Positions 38,708 through 50,082 of a DNA stretch of 64,000 nucleotides are shown one piece after another. The notes below the pieces were generated by a model that saw nothing but the letters and a program-made list of their open reading frames with translations, was not told the DNA's origin and ran no database searches. How positions within the stretch are numbered: position 1 is the first letter of the stretch; each line of letters begins with the position of its first letter. Made by a program: the position numbers and the translations under genes. The stretch is from Parietaria judaica. Lineage: Eukaryota > Streptophyta > Magnoliopsida > Rosales > Urticaceae. The DNA lies in assembly GCA_954871525.1 (NCBI GenBank), contig OX940864.1, positions 5,016,001 to 5,080,000 on the forward strand. The letters are read 5' to 3'.

Positions 38708-39705
38708 CCTAAAATCATTATTTTTTCAATTGGTTCGAAATTTTAGGTCGTAAACAATGTAAAATAAAGAAATGCTATAGCATTTCCTATGGCATTTCTC
38801 GTCAACAATTTAATCCTTGCATATTTTTGCATGAGAACTCTTGTTATATTAAAATTCCAATGTATAAGCCCTAAAATCATTATTTTTTTAATTGGTTCGA
38901 AATTTAAGGTTGTAAAAAATGTAAAATAAAGAAATGCTATAGGAAATGCTATAGCATTTCCTATGGCATTTCTCTTCAACAATTTAATCCTTGCATATTT
39001 TTGCATGAGAACTCTTGTTATATTCAAATTCCAATGTATAAGCCCTAAAATCATTATTTTTTCAATTGGTTCGAAATTTAAGGTTGTAAAAAATGTAAAA
39101 TAAAGAAATGCTATAGGAAATGCTATTTCTCGTCAACAATTTAATCCTTGCATATTTTTGCATGAGAACTCTTGTTATATTCTAATTCCAATGTATAAGC
39201 CCTAAAATCATTATTTTTTTAATTGGTTCGAAATTTAAGGTTGTAAAAAATGTAAAATAAAGAAATGCTATAGGAAATGCTATAGCATTTCCTATGGCAT
39301 TTCTCTTCAACAATTTAATCCTTGCATATTTTTGCATGAGAACTCTTGTTATATTAAAATTCCAATGTATAAGCCCTAAAATCATTATTTTTTCAATTGG
39401 TTTGAAATTTAAGGTTGTAAAAAATGTAAAATAAAGAAATGCTATAGGAAATGCTATTTCTCGTCAACAATTTAATTCTTGCATATTTTTGCATGAGAAC
39501 TCTTGTTATATTCAAATTCCAATGTATAAGCCCTAAAATCATTATTTTTTCAATTGGTTCGAAATTTAATGTTGTAAAAAATGTAAAATAAAGAAATGCT
39601 ATAGGAAATGCTATAGCATTTCCTATGGCATTTCTCGTCAACAATTTAATCGTTGCATATTTTTGCGTGAGAACTCTTGTTATATTCAAATTCCAATGTA
39701 TAAGC
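38708..39705 (+). repeat. 998-bp higher-order repeat, ATATTAAAATTCC subtype (copy 2)
   Basis: It pairs with 35179-36176 and keeps GGTTTGAAATTT (39398). TATTCTAATTCC (39178) is private. It lacks the private changes of its partner, so those arose after the copies separated. Confidence 0.91.
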
Positions 39706-41539
39706 CCTAAAATCATTATTTTTTCAATTGGTTCGAAATTTTAGGTCGTAAACAATGTAAAATAAAGAAATGCTATAGCATTTCCTATGGCATTTCTCGT
39801 CAACAATTTAATCCTTGCATATTTTTGCATGAGAACTCTTGTTATATTAAAATTCCAATGTATAAGCCCTAAAATCATTATTTTTTTAATTGGTTCGAAA
39901 TTTAAGGTTGTAAAAAATGTAAAATAAAGAAATGCTATAGGAAATGCTATAGCATTTCCTATGGCATTTCTCTTCAACAATTTAATCCTTGCATATTTTT
40001 GCATGAGAACTCTTGTTATATTCAAATTCCAATGTATAAGCCCTAAAATCATTATTTTTTCAATTGGTTCGAAATTTAAGGTTGTAAAAAATGTAAAATA
40101 AAGAAATGCTATAGGAAATGCTATTTCTCGTCAACAATTTAATCCTTGCATATTTTTGCATGAGAACTCTTGTTATATTCAAATTCCAATGTATAAGCCC
40201 TAAAATCATTATTTTTTTAATTGGTTCGAAATTTAAGGTTGTAAAAAATGTAAAATAAAGAAATGCTATAGGAAATGCTATAGCATTTCCTATGGCATTT
40301 CTCTTCAACAATTTAATCCTTGCATATTTTTGCATGAGAACTCTTGTTATATTCAAATTCCAATGTATAAGCTCTAAAATCATTATTTTTTCAATTGGTT
40401 TGAAATTTAAGGTTGTAAAAAATGTAAAATAAAGAAATGCTATAGGAAATGCTATTTCTCGTCAACAATTTAATTCTTGCATATTTTTGCATGAGAACTC
40501 TTGTTATATTCAAATTCCAATGTATAAGCCCTAAAATCATTATTTTTTCAATTGGTTCGAAATTTAATGTTGTAAAAAATGTAAAATAAAGAAATGCTAT
40601 AGGAAATGCTATAGCATTTCCTATGGCATTTCTCTTCAACAATTTAATCCTTGCATATTTTTGCATGAGAACTCTTGTTATATTCAAATTCCAATGTATA
40701 AGCCCTAAAATCATTATTTTTTCAATTGGTTCGAAATTTAAGGTTGTAAAAAATGTAAAATAAAGAAATGCTATAGGAAATGCTATAGCATTTCCTATGG
40801 CATTTCTCTTCAACAATTTAATCCTTGCATATTTTTGCATGAGAACTCTTGTTATATTCAAATTCCAATGTATAAGCCCTAAAATCATTATTTTTTCAAT
40901 TGGTTCGAAATTTAAGGTTGTAAAAAATGTAAAATAAAGAAATGCTATAGGAAATGCTATTTCTCGTCAACAATTTAATCCTTGCATATTTTTGCATGAG
41001 AACTCTTGTTATATTCAAATTCCAATGTATAAGCCCTAAAATCATTATTTTTTTAATTGGTTCGAAATTTAAGGTTGTAAAAAATGTAAAATAAAGAAAT
41101 GCTATAGGAAATGCTATAGCATTTCCTATGGCATTTCTCTTCAACAATTTAATCCTTGCATATTTTTGCATGAGAACTCTTGTTATATTCAAATTCCAAT
41201 GTATAAGCTCTAAAATCATTATTTTTTCAATTGGTTTGAAATTTAAGGTTGTAAAAAATGTAAAATAAAGAAATGCTATAGGAAATGCTATTTCTCGTCA
41301 ACAATTTAATTCTTGCATATTTTTGCATGAGAACTCTTGTTATATTCAAATTCCAATGTATAAGCCCTAAAATCATTATTTTTTCAATTGGTTCGAAATT
41401 TAATGTTGTAAAAAATGTAAAATAAAGAAATGCTATAGGAAATGCTATAGCATTTCCTATGGCATTTCTCGTCAACAATTTAATCGTTGCATATTTTTGC
41501 GTGAGAACTCTTGTTATATTCAAATTCCAATGTATAAGC
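39706..41539 (+). repeat. 1834-bp unit with an 836-bp tandem duplication
   Basis: Composition 336+331+505+331+331 bp. The stretch from about 40060 recurs at about 40896, 836 bp later, with the shared rare variant TATAAGCTCTAAAATC (40368, 41204) and GGTTTGAAATTT (40398, 41234). 836 equals 157+174+157+174+174, so a whole number of monomers was duplicated. Confidence 0.91.
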
Positions 41540-42571
41540 CCTAAAATCATTATTTTTTCAATTGGTTCGAAATTTTAGGTCGTAAATAATGTAAAATAAA
41601 GAAATGCTATAGCATTTCCTATGGCATTTCTCGTCAACAATTTAATCCTTGCATATTTTTGCATGAGAACTCTTGTTATATTCAAATTCCAATGTATAAG
41701 CCCTAAAATCATTATTTTTTTAATTGGTTCGAAATTTAAGGTTGTAAAAAATGTAAAATAAAGAAATGCTATAGGAAATGCTATAGCATTTCCTATGGCA
41801 TTTCTCTTCAACAATTTAATCCTTGCATATTTTTGCATGAGAACTCTTGTTATATTCAAATTCCAATGTATAAGCCCTAAAATCATTATTTTTTCAATTG
41901 GTTCGAAATTTAAGGTTTTAAAAAATGTAAAATAAAGAAATGCTATAGGAAATGCTATAGCATTTCCTATAGCATTTCTCGTCAACAATTTAATTCTTGC
42001 ATATTTTTGCATGAGAACTCTTGTTATATTCAAATTCCAATGTATAAGCCCTAAAATCATTATTTTTTTAATTGGTTCGGAATTTAAGGTTGTAAAAAAT
42101 GTAAAATAAAGAAATGCTATAGGAAATGCTATAGCATTTCCTATGGCATTTCTCTTCAACAATTTAATCCTTGCATATTTTTGCATGAGACCTCTTGTTA
42201 TATTCAAATTCCAATGTATAAGCCCTAAAATCATTATTTTTTCAATTGGTTCGAAATTTAAGGTTGTAAAAAATGTAAAATAAAGAAATGCTATAGGAAA
42301 TGCTATAGCATTTCCTATAGCATTTCTCGTCAACAATTTAATTCTTGCATATTTTTGCATGAGAACTCTTGTTATATTCAAATTCCAATGTATAAGCCCT
42401 AAAATCATTATTTTTTCAATTGGTTCGAAATTTAATGTTGTAAAAAATGTAAAATAAAGAAATGCTATAGGAAATGCTATAGCATTTCCTATGGCATTTC
42501 TCGTCAACAATTTAATCGTTGCATATTTTTGCGTGACAACTCTTGTTATATTCAAATTCCAATGTATAAGC
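41540..42571 (+). repeat. 1032-bp unit, partner of 16313-17344
   Basis: Composition 162 plus five 174-bp monomers, with GGTTCGGAATTT (42076), AAGGTTTTAAAA (41912) and GCGTGACAACTC (42532). GAGACCTCTTG (42187) and a type A block with GTAAATAATG (41582) are changes relative to the partner. Confidence 0.9.
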
Positions 42572-43569
42572 CCTAAAATCATTATTTTTTCAATTGGTTC
42601 GAAATTTTAGGTCGTAAACAATGTAAAATAAAGAAATGCTATAGCATTTCCTATGGCATTTCTCGTCAACAATTTAATCCTTGCATATTTTTGCATGAGA
42701 ACTCTTGTTATATTCAAATTCCAATGTATAAGCCCTAAAATCATTATTTTTTTAATTGGTTCGAAATTTAAGGTTGTAAAAAATGTAAAATAAAGAAATG
42801 CTATAGGAAATGCTATAGCATTTCCTATGGCATTTCTCTTCAACAATTTAATCCTTGCATATTTTTGCATGAGAACTCTTGTTATATTCAAATTCCAATG
42901 TATAAGCCCTAAAATCATTATTTTTTCAATTGGTTCGAAATTTAAGGTTGTAAAAAATGTAAAATAAAGAAATGCTATAGGAAATGCTATATCTCGTCAA
43001 CAATTTAATCCTTGCATATTTTTGCATGAGAACTCTTGTTATATTCAAATTCCAATGTATAAGCCCTAATATCATTATTTTTTTAATTGGTTCGAAATTT
43101 AAGGTTGTAAAAAATGTAAAATAAAGAAATGCTATAGGAAATGCTATAGCATTTCCTATGGCATTTCTCTTCAACAATTTAATCCTTGCATATTTTTGCA
43201 TGAGAACTCTTGTTATATTCAAATTCCAATGTATAAGCCCTAAAATCATTATTTTTTCAATTGGTTCGAAATTTAAGGTTGTAAAAAATGTAAAATAAAG
43301 AAATGCTATAGGAAATGCTATTTCTCGTCAACAATTTAATTCTTGCATATTTTTGCATGAGAACTCTTGTTATATTCAAATTCCAATGTATAAGCCCTAA
43401 AATCATTATTTTTTCAATTGGTTCGAAATTTAATGTTGTAAAAAATGTAAAATAAAGAAATGCTATAGGAAATGCTATAGCATTTCCTATGGCATTTCTC
43501 GTCAACAATTTAATCTTTGCATATTTTTGCGTGAGAACTCTTGTTATATTCAAATTCCAATGTATAAGC
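42572..43569 (+). repeat. 998-bp higher-order repeat, partner of 18029-19026
   Basis: It has the same A-type then T-type 157-bp junctions (42990 and 43318) and the same AATCTTTGC variant. CCCTAATATCATT (43065) is private. Confidence 0.91.
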
Positions 43570-44910
43570 CCTAAAATCATTATTTTTTCAATTGGTTTGA
43601 AATTTTAGGTCGTAAACAATGTAAAATAAAGAAATGCTATAGCATTTCCTATGGCATTTCTCGTCAACAATTTAATCCTTGCATATTTTTGCATGAGAAC
43701 TCTTGTTATATTCAAATTCCAATGTATAAGCCCTAAAACCATTATTTTTTTAATTGGTTCGAAATTTAAGGATGTAAAAAATGTAAAATAAAGAAATGCT
43801 ATAGGAAATGCTATAGCATTTCCTATGGCATTTCTCTTCAACAATTTAATCCTTGCATATTTTTGCATGAGAACTCTTGTTATATTCAAATTCCAATGTA
43901 TAAGCCCTAAAATCATTATTTTTTCAATTGGTTCGAAATTTAAGGTTGTAAAAAATGTAAAATAAAGAAATGCTATAGGAAATGCTATTTCTCGTCAACA
44001 ATTTAATTCTTGCATATTTTTGCATGAGAACTCTTGTTATATTCAAATTCCAATGTATAAGCCCTAAAATCATTATTTTTTCAATTGGTTCGAAATTTAA
44101 TGTTGTAAAAAATGTAAAATAAAGAAATGCTATAGGAAATGCTATAGCATTTCCTATGGCATTTCTCGTCAACAATTTAATCTTTGCATATTTTTGCGTG
44201 AGAACTCTTGTTATATTCAAATTCCAATGTATAAGCCCTAAAATCATTATTTTTTCAATTGGTTTGAAATTTTAGGTCGTAAACAATGTAAAATAAAGAA
44301 ATGCTATAGCATTTCCTATGGCATTTCTCGTCAACAATTTAATCCTTGCATATTTTTGCATGAGAACTCTTGTTATATTCAAATTCCAATGTATAAGCCC
44401 TAAAACCATTATTTTTTTAATTGGTTCGAAATTTAAGGATGTAAAAAATGTAAAATAAAGAAATGCTATAGGAAATGCTATAGCATTTCCTATGGCATTT
44501 CTCTTCAACAATTTAATCCTTGCATATTTTTGCATGAGAACTCTTGTTATATTCAAATTCCAATGTATAAGCCCTAAAATAATTATTTTTTCAATTGGTT
44601 CAAAATTTAAGGTTGTAAAAAATGTAAAATAAAGAAATGCTATAGGAAATGCTATAGCATTTCCTATAGCATTTCTCGTCAACAATTTAATTCTTGCATA
44701 TTTTTGCATGAGAACTCTTGTTATATTCAAATTCCAATGTATAAGCCCTAAAATCATTATTTTTTCAATTGGTTCGAAATTTAATGTTGTAAAAAATGTA
44801 AAATAAAGAAATGCTATATAGCATTTCCTATGGCATTCCTCGTCAACAATTTAATCGTTGCATATTTTTGCGTGAGAACTCTTGTTATATTCAAATTCCA
44901 ATGTATAAGC
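43570..44910 (+). repeat. Units of 667 and 674 bp
   Basis: 43570-44236 is 162-174-157-174. 44237-44910 is 162-174-174-164, where the last monomer has lost 10 bp in the palindrome (GCTATATAGCATTTCC, 44813) and has GCATTCCTCG. AAAACCATT with AAGGATG occurs in both (43736, 44403), as in the 19027-21218 stretch that occupies the matching place in the other long-range copy. Confidence 0.89.
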
Positions 44911-45908
44911 CCTAAAATCATTATTTTTTCAATTGGTTCGAAATTTTAGGTCGTAAACAATGTAAAATAAAGAAATGCTATAGCATTTCCTATGGCATTT
45001 CTCGTCAACAATTTAATCCTTGCATATTTTTGCATGAGAACTCTTGTTATATTCAAATTCCAATGTATAAGCCCTAAAATCATTATTTTTTTAATTGGTT
45101 CGAAATTTAAGGTTGTAAAAAATGTAAAATAAAGAAATGCTATAGGAAATGCTATAGCATTTCCTATGGCATTTCTCTTCAACAATTTAATCCTTGCATA
45201 TTTTTGCATGAGAACTCTTGTTATATTCAAATTCCAATGTATAAGCCCTAAAATCATTATTTTTTCAATTGGTTCGAAATTTAAGGTTGTAAAAAATGTA
45301 AAATAAAGAAATGCTATAGGAAATGCAATTTCTCGTCAACAATTTAATCCTTGCATATTTTTGCATGAGAACTCTTGTTATATTCAAATTCCAATGTATA
45401 AGCCCTAAAATCATTATTTTTTTAATTGGTTCGAAATTTAAGGTTGTAAAAAATGTAAAATAAAGAAATGCTATAGGAAATGCTATAGCATTTCCTATGG
45501 CATTTCTCTTCAACAATTTAATCCTTGCATATTTTTGCATGAGAACTCTTGTTATATTCAAATTCCAATGTATAAGCCCTAAAATCATTATTTTTTCAAT
45601 TGGTTCGAAATTTAAGGTTGTAAAAAATGTAAAATAAAGAAATGCTATAGGAAATGCTATTTCTCGTCAACAATTTAATTCTTGCATATTTTTGCATGAG
45701 AACTCTTGTTATATTCAAATTCCAATGTATAAGCCCTAAAATCATTATTTTTTCAATTGGTTCGAAATTTAATGTTTTAAAAAATGTAAAATAAAGAAAT
45801 GCTATAGGAAATGCTATAGCATTTCCTATGGCATTTCTCGTCAACAATTTAATCCTTGCATATTTTTGCGTGAGAACTCTTGTTATATTCAAATTCCAAT
45901 GTATAAGC
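44911..45908 (+). repeat. 998-bp higher-order repeat, GCAATTTCTCG subtype (copy 3)
   Basis: It matches 21219-22216 at an offset of 23692 bp, with GCAATTTCTCG (45323) and AATGTTTTAAAA (45771). It precedes a unit that matches 22217 onward, as copy 1 does. Confidence 0.92.
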
Positions 45909-48900
45909 CCTAAAATCATTATTTTTTCAATTGGTTCGAAATTTTAGGTCGTAAACAATGTAAAATAAAGAAATGCTATAGCATTTCCTATGGCATTTCT
46001 CGTCAACAATTTAATCCTTACATATTTTTGCATGAGAACTCTTGTTATATTCAAATTCCAATGTATAAGCCCTAAAATCATTATTTTTTTAATTGGTTCG
46101 AAATTTAAGGTTGTAAAAAATGTAAAATAAAGAAATGCTATAGGAAATGCTATAGCATTTCCTATGGCATTTCTCTTCAACAATTTAATCCTTGCATATT
46201 TTTGCATGAGAACTCTTGTTATATTCAAATTCCAATGTATAAGCCCTAAAATCATTATTTTTTTAATTGGTTCGAAATTTAAGGTTGTAAAAAATGTAAA
46301 ATAAAGAAATGCTATAGGAAATGCTATTTCTCGTCAACAATTTAATCCTTGCATATTTTTGCATGAGAACTCTTGTTATATTCAAATTCCAATGTATAAG
46401 CCCTAAAATCATTATTTTTTTAATTGGTTCGAAATTTAAGGTTGTAAAAAATGTAAAATAAAGAAATGCTATAGGAAATGCTATAGCATTTCCTATGGCA
46501 TTTCTCTTCAACAATTTAATCCTTGCATATTTTTGCATGAGAACTCTTGTTATATTCAAATTCCATTGTATAAGCCCTAAAATCATTATTTTTTCAATTG
46601 GTTCGAAATTTAAGGTTGTAAAAAATGTAAAATAAAGAAATGCTATAGGAAATGCTATTTCTCGTCAACAATTTAATTCTTGCATATTTTTGCATGAGAA
46701 CTCTTGTTATATTCAAATTCCAATGTATAAGCCCTAAAATCATTATTTTTTCAATTGGTTCGAAATTTAATGTTGTAAAAAATGTAAAATAAAGAAATGC
46801 TATAGGAAATGCTATAGCATTTCCTATGGCATTTCTCGTCAACAATTTAATCCTTACATATTTTTGCATGAGAACTCTTGTTATATTCAAATTCCAATGT
46901 ATAAGCCCTAAAATCATAATTTTTTTAATTGGTTCGAAATTTAAGGTTGTAAAAAATGTAAAATAAAGAAATGCTATAGGAAATGCTATAGCATTTCCTA
47001 TGGCATTTCTCTTCAACAATTTAATCCTTGCATATTTTTGCATGAGAACTCTTGTTATATTCAAATTCCAATGTATAAGCCCTAAAATCATTATTTTTTC
47101 AATTGGTTCAAAATTTAAGGTTGTAAAAAATGTAAAATAAAGAAATGCTATAGGAAATGCTATTTCTCGTCAACAATTTAATCCTTGCATATTTTTGCAT
47201 GAGAACTCTTGTTATATTCAAATTCCAATGTATAAGCCCTAAAATCATTATTTTTTTAATTGGTTCGAAATTTAAGGTTGTAAAAAATGTAAAATAAAGA
47301 AATGCTATAGGAAATGCTATAGCATTTCCTATGGCATTTCTCTTCAACAATTTAATCCTTGCATATTTTTGCATGAGAACTCTTGTTATATTCAAATTCC
47401 AATGTATAAGCCCTAAAATCATTATTTTTTCAATTGGTTTGAAATTTAAGGTTGTAAAAAATGTAAAATAAAGAAATGCTATAGGAAATGCTATTTCTCG
47501 TCAACAATTTAATTCTTGCATATTTTTGCATGAGAACTCTTGTTATATTCAAATTCCAATGTATAAGCCCTAAAATCATTATTTTTTCAATGTGTTCGAA
47601 ATTTAATGTTGTAAAAAATGTAAAATAAAGAAATGCTATAGGAAATGCTATAGCATTTCCTATGGCATTTCTCGTCAACAATTTAATCTTTGCATATTTT
47701 TGCGTGAGAACTCTTGTTATATTCAAATTCCAATGTATAAGCCCTAAAATCATTATTTTTTTAATTGGTTCGAAATTTAAGGTTGTAAAAAATGTAAAAT
47801 AAAGAAATGCTATAGGAAATGCTATAGCATTTCCTATGGCATTTCTCTTCAACAATTTAATCCTTGCATATTTTTGCATGAGAACTCTTGTTATATTCAA
47901 ATTCCATTGTATAAGCCCTAAAATCATTATTTTTTCAATTGGTTCGAAATTTAAGGTTGTAAAAAATGTAAAATAAAGAAATGCTATAGGAAATGCTATT
48001 TCTCGTCAACAATTTAATTCTTGCATATTTTTGCATGAGAACTCTTGTTATATTCAAATTCCAATGTATAAGCCCTAAAATCATTATTTTTTTCAATTGG
48101 TTCGAAATTTAATGTTGTAAAAAATGTAAAATAAAGAAATGCTATAGGAAATGCTATAGCATTTCCTATGGCATTTCTCGTCAACAATTTAATCCTTACA
48201 TATTTTTGCATGAGAACTCTTGTTATATTCAAATTCCAATGTATAAGCCCTAAAATCATAATTTTTTTAATTGGTTCGAAATTTAAGGTTGTAAAAAATG
48301 TAAAATAAAGAAATGCTATAGGAAATGCTATAGCATTTCCTATGGCATTTCTCTTCAACAATTTAATCCTTGCATATTTTTGCATCAGAACTCTTGTTAT
48401 ATTCAAATTCCAATGTATAAGCCCTAAAATCATTATTTTTTCAATTGGCTCGAAATTTAAGGTTGTAAAAAATGTAAAATAAAGAAATGCTATAGGAAAT
48501 GCTATTTCTCGTCAACAATTTAATCCTTGCATATTTTTGCATGAGAACTCTTGTTATATTCAAATTCCAATGTATAAGCCCTAAAATCATTATTTTTTTA
48601 ATTGGTTCGAAATTTAAGGTTGTAAAAAATGTAAAATAAAGAAATGCTATAGGAAATGCTATAGCATTTCCTATGGCATTTCTCTTCAACAATTTAATAC
48701 TTGCATATTTTTGCATGAGAACTCTTGTTATATTCAAATTCCAATGTATAAGCCCTAAAATCATTATTTTTTCAATTGGTTCGAAATTTAAGGTTGTAAA
48801 AAATGTAAAATAAAGAAATGCTATAGGAAATGCTATTTCTCGTCAACAATTTAATTCTTGCATATTTTTGCATGAGAACTCTTGTTATATTCAAATTCCA

Positions 48901-49084
48901 ATGTATAAGCCCTAAAATCATTATTTTTTCAATTGGTTCGAAATTTAATGTTGTAAAAAATGTAAAATAAAGAAATGCTGTAGGAAATGCTATAGCATTT
49001 CCTATGGCATTTCTCGTCAACAATTTAATCCTTGCATATTTTTGCGTGAGAACTCTTGTTATATTCAAATTCCAATGTATAAGC
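45909..49084 (+). repeat. 3176-bp composite, longest stretch without type A
   Basis: Composition 336+331+505+331+505+506+331+331 bp, 19 monomers. Its left 1.5 kb match 22217 onward at 23692 bp. The right part has a further extra-T monomer (48087) and AATCATAATTTTTTTAATTGG (48256), repeating the motif set of the left part. Private changes are GCATCAGAAC (48383), TTGGCTCGAAA (48446) and AATACTTGC (48697). Confidence 0.89.
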
Positions 49085-49246
49085 CCTAAAATCATTATTT
49101 TTTCAATTGGTTCGAAATTTTAGGTCGTAAACAATGTAAAATAAAGAAATGCTATAGCATTTCCTATGGCATTTCTCGTCAACAATTTAATCCTTGCATA
49201 TTTTTGCATGAGAACTCTTGTTATATTCAAATTCCAATGTATAAGC
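49085..49246 (+). repeat. Representative 162-bp monomer, type A (HOR-start marker)
   Basis: Type A differs from the other monomers in the block GAAATTTTAGGTCGTAAACAA, where the family norm is GAAATTTAAGGTTGTAAAAAA. It also lacks one 12-bp GAAATGCTATAG unit, which leaves an 18-bp perfect palindrome instead of the 44-bp one. I find 65 copies, for example at 349, 685, 2546, 10881, 18029, 31803, 45909, 61132 and 63822. The changed block places a stop codon in the otherwise open minus-strand frame. The copy at 63822 is exceptional in keeping both 12-bp units (174 bp). Confidence 0.93.
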
Positions 49247-49420
49247 CCTAAAATCATTATTTTTTTAATTGGTTCGAAATTTAAGGTTGTAAAAAATGTA
49301 AAATAAAGAAATGCTATAGGAAATGCTATAGCATTTCCTATGGCATTTCTCTTCAACAATTTAATCCTTGCATATTTTTGCATGAGAACTCTTGTTATAT
49401 TCAAATTCCAATGTATAAGC
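49247..49420 (+). repeat. Representative full-length 174-bp monomer (type L)
   Basis: This copy shows the most frequent long monomer. It has seven Ts before AATTGG (TTTTTTTAATTGG), AAGGTTG, both 12-bp units of the palindrome's left arm, CTCTTCAAC and CCTTGCATATTTTTGCATGAG. In regular parts of the array it alternates with a shorter monomer. A second 174-bp subtype has TTTTTTCAATTGG, AATGTTG, CTCGTCAAC and GCGTGAG, and closes most higher-order units (for example 49909-50082). Confidence 0.95.
49307..49350. repeat. Common 44-bp palindrome with one mismatch (example)
   Basis: This is the version carried by most 174-bp monomers: two GAAATGCTATAG units opposite CATTTCCTATGG and CATTTCT. Only one of 22 arm pairs fails (T opposite G). 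The 162-bp class has lost one 12-bp unit of this element and the 157-bp class has lost 17 bp from its centre and right arm. Confidence 0.93.
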
Positions 49421-49577
49421 CCTAAAATCATTATTTTTTCAATTGGTTCGAAATTTAAGGTTGTAAAAAATGTAAAATAAAGAAATGCTATAGGAAATGC
49501 TATTTCTCGTCAACAATTTAATCCTTGCATATTTTTGCATGAGAACTCTTGTTATATTCAAATTCCAATGTATAAGC
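49421..49577 (+). repeat. Representative 157-bp monomer (17-bp deletion class)
   Basis: This class lacks monomer positions 82-98, so GGAAATGCT joins directly to ATTTCTCGTC. The deletion removes most of the right arm of the palindrome and leaves only a 5-bp stem (GAAAT-GCT-ATTTC). Three junction spellings occur: GCTATATCTCG (first at 11291, also 13842, 18446, 27660, 42990), GCTATTTCTCG (most copies from 18773 on) and GCAATTTCTCG (21635, 23799, 24789, 25796, 45327). All are the same length, so one deletion followed by point changes is the simplest reading. Because 157 is not a multiple of 3, this class breaks the minus-strand frame. Confidence 0.93.
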
Positions 49578-50082
49578 CCTAAAATCATTATTTTTTTAAT
49601 TGGTTCGAAATTTAAGGTTGTAAAAAATGTAAAATAAAGAAATGCTATAGGAAATGCTATAGCATTTCCTATGGCATTTCTCTTCAACAATTTAATCCTT
49701 GCATATTTTTGCATGAGAACTCTTGTTATATTCAAATTCCAATGTATAAGCCCTAAAATCATTATTTTTTCAATTGGTTCGAAATTTAAGGTTGTAAAAA
49801 ATGTAAAATAAAGAAATGCTATAAGAAATGCTATTTCTCGTCAACAATTTAATTCTTGCATATTTTTGCATGAGAACTCTTGTTATATTCAAATTCCAAT
49901 GTATAAGCCCTAAAATCATTATTTTTTCAATTGGTTCGAAATTTAATGTTGTAAAAAATGTAAAATAAAGAAATGCTATAGGAAATGCTATAGCATTTCC
50001 TATGGCATTTCTCGTCAACAATTTAATCCTTGCATATTTTTGCGTGAGAACTCTTGTTATATTCAAATTCCAATGTATAAGC

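Larger units (their letters stand above)
49085..50082 (+). repeat. 998-bp higher-order repeat, reference copy
   Basis: Monomers are 49085-49246 (162, type A), 49247-49420 (174), 49421-49577 (157), 49578-49751 (174), 49752-49908 (157, with AATTCTTGC) and 49909-50082 (174, with AATGTTG and GCGTGAG). The second and fourth monomers are near-identical. GCTATAAGAAATGC (49821) is a variant shared with 51961, 58898, 59883 and 60869. Confidence 0.94.
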
